Below, in pieces: positions 1 to 7,998 of a stretch of 16,898 nucleotides of DNA. The first letter of the stretch is position 1; each line of letters opens with the position of its first letter. The stretch comes from Methanobacteriota archaeon (lineage in GTDB: Archaea > Halobacteriota > Methanosarcinia > Methanosarcinales > Methanosarcinaceae). The stretch lies in assembly GCA_030837265.1 (NCBI GenBank), contig JAUPKV010000480.1:1-16898 (forward strand), given 5' to 3'. The position numbers and the translations under genes are program-made. Below the pieces are notes generated by a model. That model did not search any database. It was not told where the DNA came from and saw only the letters and a program-made list of their open reading frames with translations.

Positions 1-2286
1 ATAAAAGAAATATATCCTGACCTTGAGTTGCATACAAGCACACAGATGACTATCCATAACAGCAGAGGAGTTGATTTTGTTGCGGGACTGGGTGCAAAAA
101 GAGTAATAGTTTCCAGGGAACTCACTGCAAAAGAGGTAAGTGCAATTGTAGCACACTCAAAATCAAATGCCGGTGCAAAAGCAGACATCGAGGTTTTCGT
201 TCATGGCGCTCTCTGCTACTCGTATTCCGGTAAATGTCTTTTTAGCAGTTTCCTGCATGATAGAAGTGCAAACAGGGGGGCTTGTGCCCAGCCCTGTAGA
301 CGGCGGTACGAATTCCGTGTAAATGGCAGAGAAGTAGACGATAGACATATCGGAGGCAGCTATCCCATAAGCTGTGCCGAGCTTTCCACACTTACGGAGC
401 TTGAAGAGATAGTAAAAACCGGAGTTGTAAGCCTCAAAATCGAAGGCCGGATGAAAAAGCCCGAATATGTGACGGCAAGTGCTGCTGCCTATAAAGCTGC
501 AGTTGAAAGTATTTGCAAACAGGATGAAGACTGCAAGCCTGAAGAAACCGATAATCCAAAAAATATCAGAGAGAGTCTTACACCAGAAGAGCTTAAATTG
601 AGTGAAGCTAAGCTTGCAAAACTTTTTTACAGGGGTTTTACTAAAGGCTTCATACTTGGTGAAAAGAGTGTATCCCATCCCAAATATAGCTCAAATTACG
701 GGATTTTGTTAGGAAGAGTTATGGATGTTTCACGCTCAAAGGGAAACACCAAACTTACTGTCAGATTGGACCAGGATATTCAAGTGAAAGACGGAATAAG
801 CGTTTTCACTCGTGAGCGAATGCTTGGCTCTTCGGTTACAGGAATATTAACAATTTCAGGCGAGCGTGTGAAAAGTGCAAAAAAAGGCGAGAAAGTAGGG
901 CTTGAGATCAGCTCGAAAACAGGAAGGGCAGTCCAGAGAGGGGATGAACTTTACCTGACAACCGACACACAGCTGCTTGATTCTCTTCAAAAGACAAAAA
1001 TGAAAACCTTCCCCGTGAGCTTGAAAGTAAAAGCCAGAAACGGAGAGCGGCTTACAGTTGAAATTGGAGAAGAAATCATCGGAGAGAAAGTAGATATCTG
1101 CAGGGAATGTGTGGATAAGACCAGCGCGGAGTTCGAGGATGAATATATTGTCCAGGGAGCCGAAAAAGTGCCAACCACTCCGGAGCAGATAAAAAAAGCA
1201 ATGGAAAGCCTTGGAGATACTCCATTTGAAGCCGCTTCAATAACTATCGAAGCTGATGAAGGTATCTTTGTTCCGGTCGGTGTCCTGAAGAATGCAAGGC
1301 GAAAAGCTGCAGACCTCCTGCTTGAGCAAATCCTGAAGGGATTTAAAAAAGACAAAAAACACCCACTTCTGGAAAATTCCAAAGAGTTCAGTACGGAAGA
1401 AAAAAATATAAAAGCTTACGGAACAGGAAGTATTACTTCAAAGACTTCAAAGAAACTTCTCCTCAGTGTAGATGTGAGTGATCTCCCCTCGCTCTTCGAA
1501 GCTGCATATGCAGGTGCGGATATTGTTTATATTCCTATTTCAAGGTTTGAAGAGTTGATAGCCTCTAATAATGCTGAAAGGCTTGAGGATTTGAAAATAG
1601 AAAAAACCGAACTTATTTTCAAACTTCCCATAATAGCCCACGATAGTGAGCTAAATGAACTCAAACCTATCGTTGAAAAAGTTAAAGAAGCCGGATTCAG
1701 TATAGCGTGCTCGGATCTGGGAGCCGCACAGTTTGCAAGAGAGCTTGCAGTACCTTTTGTTGCTCAGAAAGAGTTCAATATCTTTAATGCCTTTACAGCT
1801 CGTACATTCTATCATTCGGGAGCGTATAGGGCAACTCTTTCAAGTGAATTGAACCTGAGTGAAATGAGGAATATATTTGAAGCTCTTCAGACCTTTGGGG
1901 AGGAAGGCCAGATAGAGATTTTAGTTTTTGGCAGAGAAATGATGCTCATTACGGAAAATGACCTTTTGAAACCGCTTATTGATCGAAAAATCGTAAGAAA
2001 CGACAGTGAAGTTTTTCTTGTGGATCACGACGGTGACGAGTTTCCTGTAAAACGTCAGGGTACCAGGACTCTTATCTACAACTCTAAAGTACTTGATATG
2101 CTGAAGTATGTTAAGAATTTAAAAGGATATGGAGTGGACGTCATCAGGCTTGACCTGTCGCTAAATCACGATACCGAGATAAATGAGATAGTGAGAAACT
2201 ACAAAGATGCTATTGCAGGAAAGGAAGGAAAGCTGAGTATAAGAGGAATTGAGTATACGACGGGACATTATTTTAAGGGAGTTTAA
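1..2286 (+). CDS. U32 family peptidase-like protein, DUF3656-type (5' end outside window)
   Basis: The frame is open from base 1, so the true start lies upstream; the TTG at 28 is internal. Counting from that TTG, the N-terminal part carries the U32 signature: StQMTIHNS (res. 4-12), EVFVHGALC (55-63), SGKC (67-70) and ANRGACAQPC (81-90), followed by SLKIEGRMK. Cys63, Cys70, Cys86 and/or Cys90, and Cys116 have a spacing like the Fe-S ligands of UbiU and RlhA. Bacterial relatives with a DUF3656 region include RlhA (23S rRNA hydroxylation) and TrhP (tRNA hydroxylation), so an RNA-hydroxylation role is more likely than proteolysis. That is an inference from the family. The C-terminal half (about res. 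470-750) resembles a second U32-like unit: FNAFTARTF, LSSELNLSEM, EILVFGREMML (630-640), FLVDHDGDEFPV. It lacks the cysteine cluster. No membrane segment is seen. It converges on rnz, 58 bases apart. Confidence 0.9.
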   Translation: MKEIYPDLELHTSTQMTIHNSRGVDFVAGLGAKRVIVSRELTAKEVSAIVAHSKSNAGAKADIEVFVHGALCYSYSGKCLFSSFLHDRSANRGACAQPCRRRYEFRVNGREVDDRHIGGSYPISCAELSTLTELEEIVKTGVVSLKIEGRMKKPEYVTASAAAYKAAVESICKQDEDCKPEETDNPKNIRESLTPEELKLSEAKLAKLFYRGFTKGFILGEKSVSHPKYSSNYGILLGRVMDVSRSKGNTKLTVRLDQDIQVKDGISVFTRERMLGSSVTGILTISGERVKSAKKGEKVGLEISSKTGRAVQRGDELYLTTDTQLLDSLQKTKMKTFPVSLKVKARNGERLTVEIGEEIIGEKVDICRECVDKTSAEFEDEYIVQGAEKVPTTPEQIKKAMESLGDTPFEAASITIEADEGIFVPVGVLKNARRKAADLLLEQILKGFKKDKKHPLLENSKEFSTEEKNIKAYGTGSITSKTSKKLLLSVDVSDLPSLFEAAYAGADIVYIPISRFEELIASNNAERLEDLKIEKTELIFKLPIIAHDSELNELKPIVEKVKEAGFSIACSDLGAAQFARELAVPFVAQKEFNIFNAFTARTFYHSGAYRATLSSELNLSEMRNIFEALQTFGEEGQIEILVFGREMMLITENDLLKPLIDRKIVRNDSEVFLVDHDGDEFPVKRQGTRTLIYNSKVLDMLKYVKNLKGYGVDVIRLDLSLNHDTEINEIVRNYKDAIAGKEGKLSIRGIEYTTGHYFKGV

Positions 2287-2344
2287 TCTCCCAGCCAGGG
2301 TTGAAAACCTAAATTTTATCGGTTCTTAAAATGAATTCAAAGGC

Positions 2345-3262
2345 TTATTCTGGCTTGAACGGAATTTCAATATCCATAAGATCTTCTGCTACGATTAAAT
2401 TTTCAAATATCCCTTTTGAATCTGTCAGTATCGGTTCAACATCATCCGTATAGCGAGAGCTTATGTGAGTAAGGACCAATTTCCGGACCCCTGCTTTCTT
2501 CGCAAGGGCTGCAACTTCTCCGGCTGTAGAATGCCCGGATTCTTCAGCCCAATCCTTCATTTCATCAGAGAAACTGCAATCATGGATCAGGAGATCAGCA
2601 TCCCTGCTAGCTTCAAGAATAGATTCGCAGGGTCTGGTATCTCCGGTGTATACGATAGTCCTTCCGGGTCTCGAAGGCCCCATTACATCTTCCGGCTTCA
2701 CAAGTCTTCCATCGACTTCTAAAGAATTTCCTTTTTGCAGTTCTGCAAATAGTGGACCGGGAGGGACTCCAAGTTCGACTGCCTTCTCTCTATTGAAACG
2801 ACCGAGCCGAGGATTTTCTATAAGTGCGTATCCCAGGCTAGGGATACTGTGCTCGGTCTTTAAAGCCCTGATCACATAATCTTTTCTTTCCACTACTTCC
2901 CCGGGCTTCAACTGGATACCATAAATTTCATATTTAAAATTGAAAAAACCAAATGCCTTAAAAAGCTCTGTAAACTCCCTGGTCCCTTCAGGTCCGTAAA
3001 TAAGAAGAGGTTCTTTTCTTCCCAGAAATGACATGGTCTGGATAAGCCCGGGAATTCCCAGAAAATGATCAGCATGGAAATGACTGATAAAAATAGCGGT
3101 GAGATTCTTCATTCCTGTCCTTGCCCTCATCATTTGCTGCTGGGTACCTTCTCCACAGTCAAAAAGAAGGAGTTCTCCTTCACGGTTAACCATTATAGCG
3201 GAAGGATTCCTGTTGCGGGTAGGGAGAGAACCTCCAGTGCCGAGAAAAATAATGCGAAGCAT
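2345..3262 (-). CDS. rnz: Ribonuclease Z (tRNA 3' endonuclease)
   Basis: A 305-residue metallo-beta-lactamase-fold enzyme of the short RNase Z type, expected to be a zinc-dependent homodimer that cuts the 3' trailer from pre-tRNAs in the cytoplasm. The N-terminus IIFLGTGGSLPT is typical. The zinc motif HFHADH covers res. 61-66 (H61, H63, D65, H66). Further ligands or catalytic residues are H138 (TEHSIPSLGY), D208 (YTGDTRP), H244 (ESGHSTA) and H266 (LTHISSRY). GVPPGPLFAELQKG is also a family hallmark. Length is normal and all key residues are present. The ATG at 3260-3262 has no clear Shine-Dalgarno sequence. An AT-rich TATA-like element about 28 bases upstream fits a leaderless or near-leaderless transcript. 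The gene stands alone, convergent with the U32 gene. Confidence 0.96.
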   Translation of the reverse strand: MLRIIFLGTGGSLPTRNRNPSAIMVNREGELLLFDCGEGTQQQMMRARTGMKNLTAIFISHFHADHFLGIPGLIQTMSFLGRKEPLLIYGPEGTREFTELFKAFGFFNFKYEIYGIQLKPGEVVERKDYVIRALKTEHSIPSLGYALIENPRLGRFNREKAVELGVPPGPLFAELQKGNSLEVDGRLVKPEDVMGPSRPGRTIVYTGDTRPCESILEASRDADLLIHDCSFSDEMKDWAEESGHSTAGEVAALAKKAGVRKLVLTHISSRYTDDVEPILTDSKGIFENLIVAEDLMDIEIPFKPE

Positions 3263-3285
3263 ACTGAACCAAGTAAGACCAGGAG

Positions 3286-3299
3286 ATATTTATTAATTA
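3286..3299 (-). promoter_or_regulatory. Probable TATA-like element of rnz
   Basis: On the minus strand this reads TAATTAATAAATAT, centred about 28-30 bases before the rnz ATG. That is the distance expected for an archaeal TATA box serving a leaderless or very short-leader mRNA, and it agrees with the lack of a Shine-Dalgarno sequence. No BRE was clearly identified. Confidence 0.4.
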
Positions 3300-3459
3300 C
3301 TATGGCTTTATGACAAAAATCCAGAAATAAAGTATATTAAAATCTCCAAACCAACGAGTCTCTAAAACCACCAATTCCTACAATCTTTAGAATGATTCCT
3401 AACCGGAATTTCCTCCATGGATTTTGATCTGGTGCCTCATGCGCTTTTTGCCCGAACAA

Positions 3460-3493
3460 TAACCTTCAAATGCTTTGACAGTAACCTTGAAAT
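3460..3493. repeat. 12-base direct repeat pair, 22-base period
   Basis: TAACCTTCAAAT at 3460-3471 and TAACCTTGAAAT at 3482-3493 differ at one base. Their starts are 22 bases apart, about two helical turns, which would put two protein-binding sites on the same DNA face. The pair ends about 30 bases upstream of a TATA-like element (3525-3535) that precedes the small membrane protein gene. A regulatory role is inferred. Confidence 0.4.
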
Positions 3494-3524
3494 CTGTCGA
3501 CTAAACTATTTATACAAACGTATG

Positions 3525-3535
3525 TTTTTATATAG
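3525..3535 (+). promoter_or_regulatory. Probable TATA box of the small membrane protein gene
   Basis: The sequence TTTTTATATAG would set transcription start near 3555-3560. That gives a leader containing GAGG at 3580-3583, which is well placed for a start at 3592 but too far from the GTG at 3667. Confidence 0.45.
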
Positions 3536-3666
3536 AATATTAAATTCATTTACAGGATAAATATCAATATAACAAATCAGAGGGAAAATTTATTGAAAGT
3601 AACCCGATAACAGGATTCTCATCTGAAGGAACAGAAGCCCTTTATAAGAGACATGCTGGGAAAATA

Positions 3667-4212
3667 GTGATAGAGCTTGAACTCAATAGTCTAACAGAAC
3701 TTTACAATTCTTTTGATCCATCTCCCTTCCATGAGAAAGATCTTGATCCGGATGCAGAGGAATATATATTCAATGCGGTGGATGAATTTCCTCTTAAAAA
3801 GCCTCTGGAGATATTGATTCATCTTCCTGCCGCCGAAGTCGGTGCGGAAACAGAACTTAACCTTAAAAAAGCTATCAGGAACAATTTCTCATATAAGAAG
3901 CTCCTTGCTCAAATAGAATTGAGGAGACTCCTTCATCAGGGAAGGACGAACCTTATGATAGCTTTTGGTTTTCTTTTTTTATGTATTCTTGCAATTAAGT
4001 TAGTTTCAAAGTTCGAAGACAGCCTGATAAAAACCCTTTTTTCTGAGGGGCTGCTTATAATCGGTTGGGTAGCCATGTGGGAGCCGGTTAATACTTTTCT
4101 TTATGGCTGGTGGCCGATTGTCCATAAACGCAATATTTACCAGAAAATAATTGACATGGATGTATCTATAGGATCAGTTTCTTCGGTGAATCAGGGAATT
4201 CCACGTTCGTGA
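3667..4212 (+). CDS. Small membrane protein of unknown function
   Basis: The 181 residues from the GTG at 3667 belong to no family I can name. The N-terminal ~90 residues are soluble and acidic (FDPSPFHEKDLDPDAEEY, then FPLKKPLEILIHLPAAE). A basic stretch (LLAQIELRRLLHQGR) follows, then two probable membrane helices at about res. 96-113 (LMIAFGFLFLCILAIKLV) and 119-147 (ending FLYGWWPIV), so both termini probably lie on the same side. The frame stays open upstream to 3544 and reads as plausible protein (for example NPITGFSSEGTEALYKRHAGK) with no ATG, GTG or TTG. A GAGG at 3580-3583 sits 8 bases before an in-frame ATT at 3592. The real protein therefore probably starts near 3592 (206 residues). 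The next gene downstream on this strand is separated by a pseudogene. Confidence 0.7.
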   Translation: MIELELNSLTELYNSFDPSPFHEKDLDPDAEEYIFNAVDEFPLKKPLEILIHLPAAEVGAETELNLKKAIRNNFSYKKLLAQIELRRLLHQGRTNLMIAFGFLFLCILAIKLVSKFEDSLIKTLFSEGLLIIGWVAMWEPVNTFLYGWWPIVHKRNIYQKIIDMDVSIGSVSSVNQGIPRS

Positions 4213-4213
4213 T

Positions 4214-4603
4214 TTAGGAAAGAGTTACAGCTTTCCCGCTGCTCATTCTGAGCATTACTCCGCCATCGTTACTTAAAAGAGTCCCTGTATATGTTCTGCC
4301 GTTTTTTCGGTTGCATTAACCTCCCTGTCAAGGAATTTCTCAAGAAGCTTCTTATTACTCACAAGATCGTATTCATAGTTCTGCTCCAGGACAGCGGTAT
4401 CTTTATGCTTTGTATCCTCAAACATTACCGAGGTAGGGTCGATAAGGGCAGCTACGTTCTTATATTCTACTCTATTAATTCCAGCCTTAAGTTCAAGTTA
4501 TCTCCTCTCTTTTACTAAAAGCTACGATAACCTTATCTTCGAACTCATCGGAGATGAGGATAAAAGCCCCATTATAAACCTCAAATCTCTTGTTTGATCG
4601 CTC
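4214..4603 (-). pseudogene. Decayed DUF4139/COG5316-type gene, both ends missing
   Basis: The minus strand holds protein-like sequence split over three frames. From the N-terminal side: EVYNGAFILISDEFEDKVI (about 4525-4582), then, after a one-base gain near 4495, ELKAGINRVEYKNVAALIDP-TSVMFEDTKHKD and VLEQNYEYDLVSNKKLLEK (about 4330-4494). A one-base loss in a 6-A tract (T's at 4302-4307 on the plus strand) then shifts it into TYTGTLLSNDGGVMLRM, ending at a stop at 4214-4216. The order YN-x-F-L, IDPTSV, LEQNYEYDLVS, GTLLS-x-GG matches what I know of DUF4139 proteins. Intact members are several hundred residues with a signal peptide. Here about 125 codons remain, with no signal peptide and no C-terminal half. 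No intact copy lies in the window. The family name is from memory of the motif pattern; the coding origin and the two indels are seen directly. Confidence 0.75.
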
Positions 4604-4653
4604 TTATTTTTTAATCTGAGTGATAGCTTGTGAAGCTAAATTTGAATGTTTAA

Positions 4654-4662
4654 TTTTTATAC
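4654..4662 (+). promoter_or_regulatory. Probable TATA box of the TPR gene (leaderless)
   Basis: TTTTTATA is centred about 25 bases before the ATG at 4684, so transcription should start at or beside the start codon. No Shine-Dalgarno sequence precedes the ATG, which fits leaderless translation. Confidence 0.45.
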
Positions 4663-4683
4663 CCTATTTACCAATCTATTAAT

Positions 4684-7008
4684 ATGTCTAGACAACTTAT
4701 AGACACAGTACAGCGAATTTTAGAAAATTCTTTTTTGCAGATTGACAAAGGAAAAAACAAAAAGGCACTAGAAAATCTGGATAAAGCAGAAAAGCTTCTG
4801 CATAAAGAAGATATGCCTGATTTACTATGCCGGATCTTTATGTTGAAAGGAAAGGCTCTTTTAGCTTCAGGCAGGCAGGAAGAAGCCCGGCTTGAATTTC
4901 AGGAGGTGCTTGATCTTTCCATCACTCACTTCTTAGAAGATGCTGCTAATATCGATTACCAGTACATTATCTATAATGCCATTGGTTTTTCTGTAAAAAC
5001 CCTCAGGGAAATAAATGACCCTTCAAAAACAAAGGAATCGTTACACAGAAATGAAAAGTATTTTGAGGAAACCCTATCTGCCTATGAAGGTCTGCTTGCA
5101 GAAAAGCTTGAGAAGACTGAGGAACCTGAGAAGAATCAGAATTTCGAATACATCATAAATTACTTGAAAACCCTTGGAAATATCCGGGCTTTTTTTATTG
5201 AAGCTAGAAAACTTGAAAAGGAAGTATATTTTGTGGGCAGGCTAGTCCAAAATTATAGTAGAGCACTGGAAATCCAGCCGGATAATGAGGACTTATTTGA
5301 TGAACTGGATAGAGATATCAGGGATTTTGTAAGAAAACATATGATTTTCAGGAGGCCTGAAGATCCTGAAGAGGTTTTAGAGCAAACCGAAGATGTTTAT
5401 CGGAAAATCCTTGGAAAAAAACCCGGGAATAGTCTGGCTTTTAACAGCCTGATTTCCCTATATGAAGATTTCGGAGACCTGTATGCGAGCAGGGGAGATA
5501 CTAAAAAAACCGAAGAGATCTTCCTGCAAGCCCTCAATTTGCTTGAAGAAAAAATCCGAAAGCAGCCAGAGGATATTTCTTACATCCGGATGCAAAGTGA
5601 AATTCTACAGAGTCTTAGCAGGTCTCTTTCGGAAGACGAATCTGAAAAAGCAATTCAATATGCTGAAAAAGCTCTAGAAATACTAAAGGAATTGTCAGGG
5701 AAAAATCAGGAAGACCGGGATTATCAATATGAGCTTGTCGATAGCTTCTACGAGATTGCGGAACTCTTTAGGGAGATGTACGAATTCGAACGTGCAGAAG
5801 AGTCTTATCTGTTAGAAATCGAAACTTACAGGCACATACATAAAAAAGACTCCGAGGACCTGGAAAGCCTGGAAAATATAGCTGCCGTTTTTGATCAGAT
5901 CGGACACCTCTATGCAGAGGAGGGTAAAACAGAACCTGCCAAACATTACTATGAACTGGGAATCGAAACCTATGAAAAGCTGCTTGAATCCGATCCTGGA
6001 AGTCTTGACCGTGAGATAGGCATCGCAAGTTCACTCAATTACATCGGAGAACTCTATAAATATCCTGAACCCGAAACTGCCCGCGGTTACTTTGAAAAAG
6101 CTCTTGACATAAACGAAAAAGCAGTGAAACAGTTTCCTGAGAGTACCAGTTATAGGGAAGAGCTAATCTATACTTTAAAAAACCTTGCTTCTGCATATAC
6201 CAGGGAAGATCAATATGAAAGTGCTATCCGGCTGCATGAACGTATCACTGATATCCGCAGGGAAATGGCATTGGAAAATCCGGGGAATTATGAATATGAA
6301 AAATCCCTTGGGCTTTCCTACAGCGAATTCGGACTTCTTCTTGAAAAGGCTGAAAAGCCGGAACTTGCTTGGCAGCAGTATTTAAAAGCGGGTGAAGTCT
6401 TCAGAGGAATCCTGCAAAATGAAGAAGTAAACCCTCTCGTCAAGCAGATGCTGGCAACGGAACTCAGGATGGAGATGGTGTTCCTTATCCACACAAAGAA
6501 GCACTTTATTGCAGGAGAATACCTGGAACTTATCCGTGATTATTATAATAACCTTTATGAAAATGACCCTGAAAGCGAGGTAAGTTGGAAGGGCCTTTAT
6601 GATACTCAGCTCCTTGACGGGAATTTACAGGAATCTATGAAAAATTACGAAATAGCTGCCGAGAAGTATGAATCCGCATTGCAGATAATTCAAAAGCAAC
6701 TTGAATCGGATCCGGAAAACCCTGACTACCAGGAAAAGGCCAGTTTCATACAAACTCAACTCGGCAGTGTCTACTGCTTAGCCGATGAATACGACAAGTC
6801 AAAAGAAGCCTTTAAAACAGCCCTCTCCATAAGTACGAAGCTTCTTGAAAAATATCCAGAAGATCAACTCTTTATCAAAGACACCGCTGACATATTTATA
6901 GAATATGCAAAGTTGCTCGAAAAGCTGGACAGGAGTGAGGAAGCAGAAGAATATAGAAAAAAAGCTGAGGCAATGAAAGAGAAGCTGAGTGAGAGAGAAC
7001 TGGATTAA
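4684..7008 (+). CDS. TPR-like repeat protein with ~48-residue units
   Basis: A 774-residue, acidic, all-helical, probably cytoplasmic protein with no signal peptide or membrane segment. It is built from TPR-like helix pairs, for example IGHLYAEEGKTEPAKHYYEL and LASAYTREDQYESAIRLHE. Such arrays normally serve as protein-binding scaffolds, so the partner is unknown. The repeats are unusual: aligning the small residue that opens helix B gives positions 276, 323, 371, 419, 466, 514, 562, 610, 658, 706 and 754, a constant 47-48-residue step against the usual 34. Most units end in a Pro-containing turn such as QPED, DPGS, FPES, NPGN, DPEN or YPED. The first ~230 residues are less regular, with one TPR-like pair near res. 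35-80. No enzymatic domain is visible. It is convergent with the metallophosphoesterase gene, and the decayed DUF4139 gene lies immediately upstream. Confidence 0.88.
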   Translation: MSRQLIDTVQRILENSFLQIDKGKNKKALENLDKAEKLLHKEDMPDLLCRIFMLKGKALLASGRQEEARLEFQEVLDLSITHFLEDAANIDYQYIIYNAIGFSVKTLREINDPSKTKESLHRNEKYFEETLSAYEGLLAEKLEKTEEPEKNQNFEYIINYLKTLGNIRAFFIEARKLEKEVYFVGRLVQNYSRALEIQPDNEDLFDELDRDIRDFVRKHMIFRRPEDPEEVLEQTEDVYRKILGKKPGNSLAFNSLISLYEDFGDLYASRGDTKKTEEIFLQALNLLEEKIRKQPEDISYIRMQSEILQSLSRSLSEDESEKAIQYAEKALEILKELSGKNQEDRDYQYELVDSFYEIAELFREMYEFERAEESYLLEIETYRHIHKKDSEDLESLENIAAVFDQIGHLYAEEGKTEPAKHYYELGIETYEKLLESDPGSLDREIGIASSLNYIGELYKYPEPETARGYFEKALDINEKAVKQFPESTSYREELIYTLKNLASAYTREDQYESAIRLHERITDIRREMALENPGNYEYEKSLGLSYSEFGLLLEKAEKPELAWQQYLKAGEVFRGILQNEEVNPLVKQMLATELRMEMVFLIHTKKHFIAGEYLELIRDYYNNLYENDPESEVSWKGLYDTQLLDGNLQESMKNYEIAAEKYESALQIIQKQLESDPENPDYQEKASFIQTQLGSVYCLADEYDKSKEAFKTALSISTKLLEKYPEDQLFIKDTADIFIEYAKLLEKLDRSEEAEEYRKKAEAMKEKLSERELD

Positions 7009-7024
7009 AAAGTTTTTAGGAAGG

Positions 7025-7071
7025 ACCTGGTCTCCGGAAAAGAACATGTTCGGAGATCTTATGCAGGCAAT
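7025..7071. other. Weak inverted repeat between convergent genes
   Basis: TCTCCG and CGGAGA flank a 14-base loop in the 78-base gap between the TPR gene and the metallophosphoesterase gene. It could form a 6-pair stem shared by both 3' ends. A termination or mRNA-end role is possible but unproven. Confidence 0.25.
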
Positions 7072-7086
7072 GAAATCTGTCTGTTT

Positions 7087-7923
7087 TTACTCCTTTCCCA
7101 GGATGACTATATTGATCTGCGGTCTGGCAAAAAAACGAATTGGTAAAAACGTATTCCCGATGCCGTTGGAAACTAAAACCATAGTTTTATCAGTTTTTAT
7201 GACTCCAGTCCGATATTTTTGTCCATTTTGAGAGGGCAAATATGGCGCCCATAATCCGAAAAACGTAACCTGCCCGCCATGCATGTGACCTGAGAGCATC
7301 AAGTCGATTTTACCGGTTTTTAATTTTTCGGCAAAATCAGGAGTATGCGATACTAAAATGACAAAATCATTTTCTCCGGCGTCCTCAATTAGTGGACCGA
7401 TATCAGGTTCGTCGGTAGAGTACCAGTCTATGCCTGCAATTTTGATATTATCTTCATCGGTTTTTAGCCACTCTGCCCTGTCACTTAGAATGGTAATGCC
7501 TGCTTTTTTCATACTTTTTACGGTGAGGTCGTGATCTTCCCACTCGTCGTGATTTCCCGTAACCCCAAAGACACCCATTTTCGACTTAAGTTTGGCAAGC
7601 TCTTCAAAACAGGGTTCGATATATTTCCTGTCGCCATAAACGTAATCTCCGCCGAGAATGACAATGTCCGGATCCAGCTCATTTACTTTTCTAACCACTT
7701 CGGCAACTCTTTCTCCCGTGAAAAATTGACCGAAATGAATATCGGAAATAAAAATGATTTTCTTGCCGACGAAACTTTGCGGTATGTCGCTGTCATTAAC
7801 TTCGGTTATCTTTTCTTCTATAAAGTAGGGTTCAATAAAAGAGTAGGCAACGCATACTACTAAGAAGGCGAAGATAATTACGGATGCTTTCGCAAATTTT
7901 GAGAATTTTCTTTTAAGTCTCAT
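7087..7923 (-). CDS. Membrane-anchored metallophosphoesterase (YkuE/YaeI-like)
   Basis: A 278-residue calcineurin-type phosphoesterase with all metal and catalytic motifs: SDIHFG (D61, H63), GGDYV (D93), GNHDEW (N124, H125), SHTPD (H193) and GHMHGGQ (H213, H215). These define a two-metal hydrolase; the closest bacterial types are YkuE/YaeI (COG1408). A single hydrophobic helix at about res. 13-31 follows a strongly basic start (MRLKRKFSKFAK). By the positive-inside rule the catalytic domain should face the outside of the membrane, suggesting a lipid-phosphate or other envelope substrate; the substrate cannot be read from the sequence. Length is normal and no residue is missing. The ATG at 7921-7923 lacks a clear Shine-Dalgarno sequence; an AT-rich stretch around 7945-7952 may be its TATA element. 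Confidence 0.92.
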   Translation of the reverse strand: MRLKRKFSKFAKASVIIFAFLVVCVAYSFIEPYFIEEKITEVNDSDIPQSFVGKKIIFISDIHFGQFFTGERVAEVVRKVNELDPDIVILGGDYVYGDRKYIEPCFEELAKLKSKMGVFGVTGNHDEWEDHDLTVKSMKKAGITILSDRAEWLKTDEDNIKIAGIDWYSTDEPDIGPLIEDAGENDFVILVSHTPDFAEKLKTGKIDLMLSGHMHGGQVTFFGLWAPYLPSQNGQKYRTGVIKTDKTMVLVSNGIGNTFLPIRFFARPQINIVILGKE

Positions 7924-7998
7924 AATCCAAGTTCGCCCATCAATTGTATATTACTTTTTAAATTTAATAAATATGATTTGCGTTTGTTTCTACTTCAC

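Larger units (their letters stand above)
3263..3591. other. Intergenic region between rnz and the small membrane protein
   Basis: AT-rich region between divergent genes. No convincing coding stretch or RNA gene was seen on either strand. It holds the rnz promoter at its left end, a pair of near-identical 12-base direct repeats (3460-3471 and 3482-3493), and a TATA-like stretch at 3525-3535 reading TTTTTATATAG. A short inverted repeat ATTCC-N5-GGAAT lies around 3394-3408, too short to call a terminator. Confidence 0.5.

Noticed and set aside
4291..4518. Plus-strand open frame of 75 codons
   Set aside because: It lies antisense to the decayed DUF4139-type gene, whose minus-strand translation is clearly protein-like. 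No ribosome site or family features support the plus frame.
7025..7071. Possible bidirectional intrinsic terminator
   Set aside because: A 6-pair stem with a 14-base loop and no adjoining T tract does not meet the usual pattern, so it is kept only as a weak inverted repeat.
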